A DNA stretch of 14,819 nt, taken from an uncultured Vogesella sp. (GTDB taxonomy: Bacteria; Pseudomonadota; Gammaproteobacteria; Burkholderiales; Chromobacteriaceae). The DNA lies in the NCBI GenBank assembly GCA_946479405.1, contig CAMLGD010000070.1, forward strand, positions 1 to 14,819, given 5' to 3'. Below are positions 5,027 to 13,200 of the stretch, piece after piece. Position 1 is the first letter of the stretch, and every line of letters begins with the position of its first letter. Below the pieces are notes generated by a model. The model was given only the letters and a program-made list of their open reading frames with translations, was not told the origin of the DNA and did not search any database. The position numbers and the translations under genes are program-made.

Positions 5027-5200
5027 TTATTTAACCAGCCGTTGCACAACGTAACAGGCGGTTGCCGAACCGATAGCGACCACGGCCAGCACGCCGCCCA
5101 CGTGGATCAGGGCGGCCGCGCCGATCAGGCCACCCGCCAGCAGCAGCAGTTCCTTGCCGCTCAGGCGGCTGTCACGAAACGCCAGGTCATCGTCCATCAT
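5027..5200 (-). CDS. 57-aa two-helix membrane peptide
   Basis: The minus-strand start is MM at 5200/5197; GAGG lies just upstream (TTGAGGTGC), and the second ATG gives the better spacing. After an acidic N-terminus (MMDDDLAFRDSRLSGK) come two hydrophobic stretches, about residues 18-34 (ELLLLAGGLIGAAALIH) and 36-52 (GGVLAVVAIGSATACYV), and a basic end (QRLVK). It is probably a small inner-membrane protein. It follows the terminator of the lysis operon and precedes the HTH gene, so it may be expressed with the regulator rather than with lysis. A pinholin-like or exclusion role is possible but unsupported. Confidence 0.65.
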   Translation of the reverse strand: MMDDDLAFRDSRLSGKELLLLAGGLIGAAALIHVGGVLAVVAIGSATACYVVQRLVK

Positions 5201-5270
5201 GCACCTCAAGTAGGGAAGTATTGCTACAGCGTAGTCGAACAGCATCTGGAAAGCAAAAAAGTAGTTGTAT

Positions 5271-5303
5271 AAAAACAAAAAGACCCCTGCCGGGTGACAG
5301 GGG
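5271..5303 (-). terminator. Rho-independent terminator of the late/lysis operon
   Basis: CCCCTG (5284-5289) and CAGGGG (5298-5303) form a perfect 6-bp stem with an 8-base loop. On the minus strand the stem is followed by TCTTTTTGTTTTT. It lies 38 bases beyond the Rz1 stop and should end the late transcript. Confidence 0.85.
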
Positions 5304-5340
5304 CAAGCGGCGCCGAAGCACCGCAGGAGACAACAGGAAA

Positions 5341-5634
5341 TCAGCGGCGGCGCGTGACTTTGGCCGCCCATTTTACCAGCCCGGCGTGCCGGCGTTGGCA
5401 CTCCGTGTACTGCCCGGCCAGTGCGATATCAGCCAGCAGCAGGTCGCCCATGTTGGCGTCAGGGCTCAGCAGCTCGGGCGCCGGACACGGCACGGTCAGG
5501 TTGGCCGGTGGTGGCTCCAGCGGCGCGGGCCTGGTTAGCGCGGAGCACCCCAGTAGCTGGCAGGACACAATCCAAGTACACAGGCTCCTTGACCACTTCC
5601 TTTTGCGCGGTGGTGTAGATGTTTCGGTTTTCAA
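5341..5634 (-). CDS. o-spanin (Rz1-like outer-membrane lipoprotein)
   Basis: This reading frame is partly nested in the i-spanin gene in another frame, the usual Rz/Rz1 arrangement. No in-frame ATG gives a sensible signal peptide. I choose TTG at 5634 because AGGGG lies seven bases upstream and the product then has a basic N-region (RKRKWSRS), a short hydrophobic core (LCTWIVSCQ) and a lipobox LLGC with the lipidated Cys at residue 30. The mature part is 68 residues: proline-rich (TRPAPLEPPPANLTVPCPAP), then LLLADIALAGQYTECQRRHA, which is typical of Rz1-type proteins. It would sit in the outer membrane and meet Rz across the periplasm to fuse the membranes at lysis. An ATG at 5676 is an alternative but gives a very long N-region. 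Confidence 0.8.
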   Translation of the reverse strand: MKTETSTPPRKRKWSRSLCTWIVSCQLLGCSALTRPAPLEPPPANLTVPCPAPELLSPDANMGDLLLADIALAGQYTECQRRHAGLVKWAAKVTRRR

Positions 5635-5839
5635 TGCGGATCCCCTGGATGGCGGTTTCGGTGGCGGCCGCGACATCGGTGGCCAGATCAGCCAGCAGGT
5701 CGCGGGTCTTCTGCTCGGCGGCGATGACGGCCAGGTCTTTCTCGGCCTGGTACCAGCCGCGCACCTGCCAGCCGCCACCGAAGGCCAGCACGGCGCCCAG
5801 CAGCAGCGCCCACGGATTACCCAGGATTCGTGCCAGCAT
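5459..5839 (-). CDS. i-spanin (Rz-like)
   Basis: The ATG at 5839 follows GGGAGCAAA. The 126-residue protein has an N-terminal membrane anchor at about residues 9-25 (PWALLLGAVLAFGGGWQ), then a periplasmic helical, coiled-coil-like part (AEKDLAVIAAEQKTRDLLAD). The typical Rz C-terminal phrase KEVVKEPVYLDCVLPATGV with a single conserved Cys at 91 follows. The last 30 residues are low complexity. Type II anchoring in the inner membrane and pairing with the o-spanin are expected from the Rz family. It overlaps the end of the upstream membrane-protein gene by 23 bases and contains the start of the o-spanin gene. Confidence 0.88.
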   Translation of the reverse strand: MLARILGNPWALLLGAVLAFGGGWQVRGWYQAEKDLAVIAAEQKTRDLLADLATDVAAATETAIQGIRIENRNIYTTAQKEVVKEPVYLDCVLPATGVLRANQARAAGATTGQPDRAVSGARAAEP

Positions 5840-6158
5840 CTTTGCTCCCGTTCAGTGTCGGCATTTCCGCCTTGTTGAAAACGACTTTAGCCACCAATGG
5901 CGCCACCCAGGCCGTGATCCACAGCCCGAAAATGCCTTCGGTCAGCTTTTCGTTGACGGTCTGGTAGACGATCACCCAGGTGGACACGCCCAGCACCAGC
6001 ATGAAGGCCACCGCGATTTTCGACACGCGCCCGCCTTCCATCAGCAGGTCCAGCAGGTTGAAATTCACGTGCAGGCTGCGGTGTGCGCGCCACAGCGACA
6101 CGAGGATGGTCAGCGCCAGCACCGCCAGCGCCACGATCATCGGATCGATGCGCATCAT
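5817..6158 (-). CDS. Three-helix membrane protein of the lysis cassette (possible second holin or antiholin)
   Basis: Starts at MM (6158/6155), seven bases after AAGG; the stop of the endolysin gene overlaps as ATGA. The 113-residue protein has three predicted membrane segments, at about 7-24 (MIVALAVLALTILVSLWR), 48-67 (IAVAFMLVLGVSTWVIVYQT) and 75-94 (GIFGLWITAWVAPLVAKVVF), and a short polar tail. Three helices and a position between endolysin and spanins fit a class I-like holin or an antiholin, but the sequence is not one I can assign to a named holin family. Since a LydA-like holin is encoded upstream, this may be its partner. Other small phage membrane roles remain possible. Confidence 0.7.
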   Translation of the reverse strand: MMRIDPMIVALAVLALTILVSLWRAHRSLHVNFNLLDLLMEGGRVSKIAVAFMLVLGVSTWVIVYQTVNEKLTEGIFGLWITAWVAPLVAKVVFNKAEMPTLNGSKDAGTNPG

Positions 6159-6787
6159 GGCAGCACCTTCAGTGCGACATCGTAAAAATCTTTGCGGTCG
6201 GCGTAGCCAATGGCGTCGCCCTCGGCTTTCGTTTTGCGGCCCAGGTTGACGCGGTCGCAGACGCCATCGAAATCGCCCACATCGGCGTACTTGTTGACAT
6301 CGTTGTTGGCCCACCACCAGGCGGCAGACAGACTGGCACCGAGTGGCGTGCGCAGCCAGGCGGCCATGTCGTCCAGGCTCAGGCCAAAGTACTTGGCGCA
6401 GGCCGCATGCGCATCCTTGCCAGTGATCTGGATCAAGCCGGCGCCGCGGTAGCGCCAGCCATCGCCCGAGGCTTCATCGCCATTACCCATGCGGTTGGCA
6501 TAGGCGCGGTTGGCGATCTTTTGCGGCTGGCGTTCGTAAAAGGTGGCGATCGAGGCCGGGAATCGCGCCGGCCAGGTGGACAGCAGTGCGCGGGTGGAGT
6601 AGTTCAGGTTTTCTTCCAGCGCCGATAATTGCGCGCTCTCATGGGCGATGGTGGCAAGGAAAGCTGCCGCGCGCAGCTTGCTGGTCAGACCGAATTCCGT
6701 CATGGCCCGGTTCAGCGGCTCCACGAACTTGGCTTCGCGGCCCTTGGCGTAGGGCATGATGGCCAGCAACTGCGCTTGCGTGATCAT
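6155..6787 (-). CDS. Endolysin, glycoside hydrolase family 19 (chitinase-like muramidase)
   Basis: The start at ATG 6787 is set by AAAGGAGAG just upstream. The 210-residue protein is a single GH19-type domain. FLATIAHESAQ contains the likely general acid Glu50, and SALEENLNYS the second acidic residue (Glu58/59). The signature RYRGAGLIQITGKDAH follows at about 112-127 and SAAWWWANNDVN at 154-165. Phage GH19 enzymes cleave the glycan strand of peptidoglycan. There is no signal peptide or SAR segment at the N-terminus (MITQAQLLAIMPYAKG), so it should need a canonical holin to reach the wall. It sits between a LydA-like holin and a three-helix membrane protein. Confidence 0.92.
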   Translation of the reverse strand: MITQAQLLAIMPYAKGREAKFVEPLNRAMTEFGLTSKLRAAAFLATIAHESAQLSALEENLNYSTRALLSTWPARFPASIATFYERQPQKIANRAYANRMGNGDEASGDGWRYRGAGLIQITGKDAHAACAKYFGLSLDDMAAWLRTPLGASLSAAWWWANNDVNKYADVGDFDGVCDRVNLGRKTKAEGDAIGYADRKDFYDVALKVLP

Positions 6788-6789
6788 GG

Positions 6790-7134
6790 TTACTCTCCTT
6801 TGAATGATCGTGCTTTGACGATGGATTCCAGCAGGTTCAGCGCCCTGCCGCCCATGTAGCCGGCCAGGCCGCCGAGGGCGTACACGTAGGCGCGCGGCAG
6901 CGAACTTGACTCGACCATCAGGCAGGTCATGACGCCAGCAAACGAAGAGACGGTACATTCCGCCAGGAACGTCAGCAGGATCTGCCAGATGGTCTTGCCG
7001 CCCAATTTCACTTCCCGAATCACTCTCACGATACCTCCCCATACTGCCAGCACTACCACCCAGATATATGTCGTCCAGGGGGCGGATGAGGGATCGCGCA
7101 CGATGTCGCTGGCGGTTTGCAATTGGTCGTTCAT
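6790..7134 (-). CDS. LydA-like holin (holin superfamily III type)
   Basis: The 114-residue product from ATG 7134 carries the features I associate with the P1 LydA holin family. After a polar N-terminus come TTYIWVVVLAVWGGIVRVIR (about 21-40), TIWQILLTFLAECTVSSFAG with GVMTCLMV (about 48-74), and YVYALGGLAGYMGGRALNLL (about 83-102). The W-x-x-x-x-L-A-x-W-G-G pattern and the final G-Y-M-G-x-R-A phrase are characteristic. It would open the inner membrane for the endolysin encoded two bases downstream. No clear Shine-Dalgarno precedes 7134; the frame stays open to an ATG at 7239, but that extension is not family-like. The 114-bp gap to the giant gene includes a perfect 10-bp palindrome, ATAACGTTAT (7223-7232). 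Confidence 0.75.
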   Translation of the reverse strand: MNDQLQTASDIVRDPSSAPWTTYIWVVVLAVWGGIVRVIREVKLGGKTIWQILLTFLAECTVSSFAGVMTCLMVESSSLPRAYVYALGGLAGYMGGRALNLLESIVKARSFKGE

Positions 7135-7248
7135 GCGCAGGCGGCCAAAAAGTCGTTGAGATGGCAAGATTCTAACCCTTGTGGTTATGAAATCAAACCG
7201 GAATTTTCGACAGGAAATAGGCATAACGTTATCGTTCATTGCATTGTG

Positions 7249-10200
7249 CTATTGGGTGAACGCGCCGATCGCGCCCCGGTACAGTTCTTCTTCCTCGGCC
7301 TCGATCGCTTTCAGGGCAGCGCGCTTTTCCGCCAGCGACAGGGCGGCGTCGGTGTTGATATCGACCTTGCGGTCGGCCAGCGCGGCCGCGCTCTGGTTGA
7401 CCTTCTCGATAAACTTGCCCATGCCGGCCATCTGCAACTTGGTGGTGTCGGCGCCGAACTGGTCGGCCGCTTCCGCGTCGCCCGCCTTGCGGATCTGCTT
7501 GTACTCGGTGATCGCCGCTTGCGCCTCGCGCGCCAGCTCGCGGTAGCGGTTGGCAAGCGGCTTCTGGTTGTGCTCCTTGACGAAGTCTTTCAGGACCGGA
7601 ATGTCGCCCGTGTCCAGGCTCGACGGGTCAGCCAGCGCAATGCGCGCCGCGCCAGCCGAGTCGGTGATGAACGCGCCCAGCCCGCCGGTGTAAGTGCGCC
7701 ACAGGTATTTCAGGGTTTCCGGGCTCACCTTGCTGATATCGTTCTCGTACTTGCCAGCGCCGGCTACCTCGCCCAGCTTGGCGATGGTCTGCGCCGCTGT
7801 GTCGTACACCGTGCCCTTGGTGGCGCGGAACATTTTCTGGTTGTCGGCGCGGTCCTTGGTCTGCGGATTTTCCGGCACGATCTGCGAGCCGAAGCTGGAA
7901 CGGTTGAAACCAGTTTCCACCAGCGGTTTCACCAGCGTGGGCGTCGCCGCCTGCGCCAGGTCGGCCAGCCGGTTGTCGCTCTCTGCCTTGAACGCGCCTT
8001 GCAGCGGGAAGTAGGAATCGATCACCGACGAGAATAGCCGGGCCGCGCTGGTCATCGGCTTTTCGCCGTGCAGCGCTTCCGTCGCCGCCACGCCGGCTGC
8101 GTAGAACGGCGCGAACTCCTGCGACAGCGGCAGTTTCAGCTGGTGGCCGCCGATGTTCAGCAGCAGGTTCTTGGTGCGATCTTCCCACGACTGGCCCAGC
8201 CAGCGGTCCTTGTCGTCGTCCATGCCACGCGATGCCGCTAGCGCCCCGAGCGAGGCCAGGCCGCCGAGCAGCGCCCATGCTTGCGTGCGGTGCTGTCCCT
8301 TGGCCAGTGCCTTGATGCCGTTCGCCGTGCCCTGGATCGCCGGATTGAGGAACAGGTACAGCGCGCCGAGCGCCGCCGTCTGGCTGCCCTTGCGGTCAAA
8401 GTCGACCGTCACGGTCTTGGCCGCCTGCGCCGCCTTGGCCGGGCTCTGTCCCTGTTCGCGCAGGGTTGCATACAGCGCCAGGCGCAGCGCGTTTTCCGCC
8501 GCCTGGTTGCCGATCTCCACCGCATGCGCCAGCTTGCCAACGCTCTTACGCCATGCCACGCCCGCCGCCTGCTTGGCGCCACGATTCTGCGCTGTATCGA
8601 GCAGCCCGCGTGCATCGTCAAACGTCGACTGGATCGATTTACCCTGCGCTTCCAGGTCCGACATCCACGAGGCACCGGTCTTGCCGCCGTGCTGGCGGTA
8701 TTCGTCCAGCCAGCGCCCCATGCCACGCTCCGGCGCCTTGTTGCTCGCGGCCCACTGCCCCATCGCAGCCAGCGCATCCGGGTACTTGGTCCACGCCTTG
8801 GCCGCCACGCCAGCGCCCTGGTTGGCGGTCATGTTGATGGTGCCGGTGATCGCATCGCGCACCGCGTTCTTGAAGATGAAGGCCGGGTTGTATCCGGTGT
8901 AGATGCCGGACAGGTAGCGGTTCACCTTGCGCATGGTTTCCAGGATCGGATTCAACTGCTCGCCGTTCAGCGGGCGCAATTGGCGCGCCAGCGCTTCATC
9001 GTGGAACTGCAGCCGTACCGGGTCGCCGTTGACGTACACGATGACTTCGTTGTCCTGCAGCGGCTTGGTGAACTCCACCACGCGCTCGCCGGCGTTATCC
9101 ATCACCTCGTAGGCCGCCGCTTCCGCACCCTTCGCTTCCAGGAAGGCGTTGACCTGCGCCAGGCTGCCGAACACCGCTTCGCTCTTGCCGTTTCGCTGCA
9201 CGCTGTAGGATTTGCCCGCGACGTACTTGCCGCGCGGCGGCACGCGGGCGGTCCACAGCTTGTCGTCCGGGTATTTCAGCACCATCTGCAGCAGCGACTG
9301 GCGCGCCAGGTTCTTCTCGCCGGCCACCGTCGACTGTTCGTAGTCGCGGGCGATGTTCTCCAGGATGTGTTCCTCGCGCTCGCCGTGGCCGGTGGCGCGC
9401 TTGATCTTCGGCCCGTACTCGCCATCGCCTTTCAGCGGCACGTAGTTCTGGTACTGCTGGGTCAGCAGTTCATGGTCGGCTGGCTTGATCAGGCCGTAGG
9501 CCAGTTTCAGGTCCAACGTGGCCTTGGCGATATCGCGCGCCCGCTGCGCCAGCGCCAACAGTTCGGGCTGGTCGGCATACTGCGCCAGGATGCGCTGCGC
9601 CTCGTCGTCGTTCATGCCGGAACCCTGGGTGCCGGTGTATTCGTCGCTGGCCGGGTCATGCTCCGGGTTGATGCGCGCCACCGCCGCATTACGCTCTTCG
9701 GCGTGCTGCGCGTGCAGCAGCTCGGCCAACTGCTCCGGCGTGTAGCCGGCCTTCGCCACATCCTCCACCAGCGGTGCCAGCATGGTGTCGCGGAAGTCCT
9801 GCAGGCGCGACGCGATGCGGCCCGGGCGGATAGTTTCGGCGCCGTAGTAGTCGGCGCGCCCCAGGTCGGTGTCGCCCGTGAGCTGGCCGATGCGCTCCTG
9901 CACCTGTTTGACGCGGTTCATGCGGTCCTGGATCACAGCCTGGAAGCGGCGCAGCACGCCCTGCGCATCCGGCGTCAAGCCTTTGGCGGTGGATTTCTCG
10001 CCAGCCAGATCGGCCAGGTCGTCGGCGGTCACGCTGTAGCGAACATCAGGGTTTTCAGGATTGAAATCCCCACTATTGCGATCGGCAGACTTGATCTGCT
10101 TAGACGAGAAAACTACATAAGTGTCCGTCGGCCGTTCGCCCTTGATGACACCAGTCTGGTAATCATCGCGCACGTTGCGAATGATGACGCCATCATATCC

Positions 10201-13200
10201 CCCTTCGCGCGCCTCCTTGATGACGTCGCTGGTCTTGCCGGATTTTTGGGCATCGCGCCATTTTTGGCCCTTGCCGTCAACGATCAGCGGATTTTCCATC
10301 TTGAGGTATGCCGGGATCACACCTTCTTCGGCGTTCTGGTAATCGAAAGCGCGGCGCGGGTCAGCATACGAACGCGCGGTAGCAGGAGAGGCGGCAAACC
10401 AGTGCGCTGCTTCGTCGCGGCCAAACCCCAGCTTTTCACGCTGGCTCTTGAACACGCCGTCCTCATTCATGAACCGCAGGTCCGGCGAGCCGTGGTACAC
10501 CACCAATGGCGCACCGTTGTCATCGACCACCTTGCTATCGCCAAACCATTTCTGGAAGGCGGGCGTATCGGTCTGGTCGGTGCCGGTGCTAAACACCTCG
10601 CCGATCGGCCCGAAGATATCACCACGGCGCGCCACCGCCACATCCATCAGCGCCAGGCGCGACATGGCCGCCAACTGCGCCGGCGTCACGCTGCCCAGTT
10701 GCTTGCCAAAGCGCTGCACGGCCCAGGTTTTCACCAGCCCCAGCAGGTCTTCCACCCATTTGCGCACGGCCTGCGGCAGGTTGCGCGGCGACTTCTCGTA
10801 TTCCTCGATCGCGTAGGCGGCAAATTCCTCCACCTCCATGGCGCGGCCAACGGCACCTTTCTTGCGGGCGGCGTCGACGCGGGCACGGGCGCTGTCATAG
10901 AACTCGCGTGCCTTGCCGCTCGATGCCTCCGACTGGCGGTACAACGAACCCAGGCGCCCCATCAAGTTGCCCCACTCCTTGGTGCCGATCAGCTTTTCGC
11001 CGCCCTGGTGGAACATTTCGTGCAACAGCACCGGCAGTGCGGTCTGCGGCGTCAGGTTGGACGCCACCATGTGGATCGAGCCATCGGGCATGGTGACGGC
11101 CTGCACGCCTTTCACGCGCCGGCCGACGCCACCCGGCAACTTGTTCGGGCCGCCGTGCAGCACGATCACGCCCTTGTCGACCATGGCGCGTATCACCTGC
11201 CCCAGCACGCCTTGGCCGGTCAGGTTGTCCTGCAACGCTTCCTTGGTGAAGTATTGCCCCTCCGGCATGCGCGATTCCGCCACTTCAGAGCGCTTCGCTT
11301 CGTGCAAGTCCGGGTATTTTTCGTACGCCGACAGCAGCCACGGCCCACCCTCGCCGTCACGGGTCAGGCTGATAACTGCCTCGTCGGCGCCGTGGCCGAG
11401 GAACACGCGCCCCTCCTGCCCATCCTTGGTGAACAGCTTGCCGCGCGCCAGCAGGTCGGCCACGCGCGGGATGAACGCTTCGCCGCGGCGGCGCGCGATA
11501 TGCGCCAGCCCCGACTTGGCATCACCGTAGGGGATGGTGACGTCGCCCAGGCCCGGCACGTTGACGGTGCCATCGGCTTTGTCAGCCAGCACACGCTGCA
11601 CCGTGGTGGCGGCATCCTCGCCGGCCACCGACAGCGCTGGCTCCTTGGCTTTGCGGCGCGGCTCGCGCTTTACCGGCTGCGGCTGCGCTTGTTCTTTTGC
11701 GCCTCGCGCTTGACGCTGTACGCGATTGCTACCGCTTGCGCCGGCTTTTTGCCCGACCTGATTTCCGTTGCCACGTTCTTCTTGAACGCTTCCGGCGTTG
11801 TCGACTTTTTCAGTACCATGTTGGCCTCCGGTCAGTACATTGGCTTCGGCTGGCGCTTGCCCGGCTTGGCCGGTTTCTTCGTTGGCGCGGGTTTTTTCGG
11901 TGCTGGCATGACGTTCTCCTTGGGTGGGTGCTGCGGTGGTGGATGATTGGCGTGCGGCGACATTGGCCTGTGCTTGCGCAATGGCCGCTTCCTGCTTGGC
12001 GGCTTTGACCTCGGCGGCGGCCAGCTTGTCGGCGCTACGGCGCGGCACCTGCTTCGGCTCGGCTTTCGGCTTGGCCACCTTGGCCGCCTGCGGCACGATA
12101 TCGAACTGCCCCGGTGCGCGCTCGATGATCTGGTGCGTTTTGCCGAATCCCAACGCCTTGCGCGCTTGGCGGGCCGCGAGGTCGGTTGGATGGCCGGTCA
12201 GTGCGGGCGCTGGTGCAGCGGCTTGACCCGTACCAGAAACAGCATATCCACCACCGGATACAGGCTCGGCGGAATGGGCCGGTTGTTCCAGACCAGTTGC
12301 CGCATTTGCTTGGCCTGCACCCGGCTCAACTTGCCCTGCCGGCGCAACAGCCGGATAGCCTGGTGCGTTGACATCTGCCACCAGTGGCGCGGCATGGCCT
12401 GCGTTATTTTCATGTGCTGCATTTCCACGGGCCGCCTCCTGTTTGCGTTGTTTGATCTCGCGCTGCACCGCGTTGCGGGCGTCGACCATCGGGCGCGTCA
12501 TGCCGCCCGAGCGCTTGGCCTGGTCCTGGATGTATTGCAGTCGCTCCTGCAAGGCCGGCATATCCATGCTGGACAGCGGCATCTCCACTGGGCGCTCCGG
12601 CACCACGATCGGCTCGGGCGCAGCGGCGCTCCCCTGCATCGGTTCAGCCACCTGTGCTTCAGGGGCGGCAGCGACCGTGGCGTCCAACGCGCCGGACAGT
12701 GGACCGGCTGGCGTTTCTTCTGGCGTGACCGCAATGCCGCTGGTCGAATCGACCATATGCACCTGCCCATCGTCGCCAAGGATCTGCGCCACGAAGTTGC
12801 CGTCAGAATCTTCCTGGTAGCCGGTCAGCTGGCCTGCGGCTTGCTGTCCATCTGGCGTGGTGGCAACGACACGGTTCTGCTGCGGGCTGGCCGCATCTTC
12901 CAGCGCGCGCGTCCGCATGCCCGGGGCAGTCGATGGCGGCGCAGGCAATCGGGTTGCTTCCGGCGCCACTGCATTCTGGTTCGGGTTCAGCGCGGCGCGG
13001 GCCTCAGCATCAATCGCTGCTGGATTGGCCTGCATGCGTTCGGTCTGTTGGGTAATGGCATCGGCCACCTGCTGCTCGGCACTCGGCGCATTGCGAGTAC
13101 CACCGGCGCCGGCCGCCACGCCGCCCATCAAACCACCCATCACGACGCCCGATGCCGCGGCTTCGCCCACGCCCTGGCCCAGGTTCTGGTTCGGGTTGAT

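Noticed and set aside
7150..7205. A tRNA-like look on the minus strand (TTTCATAACC and GGTTAGAATCTTGCC), hinting at a tRNA fossil or attachment site.
   Set aside because: The T-loop would be TTAGAAT rather than TTCRANY, its stem does not pair properly, and no acceptor, D-arm or anticodon stem can be drawn.
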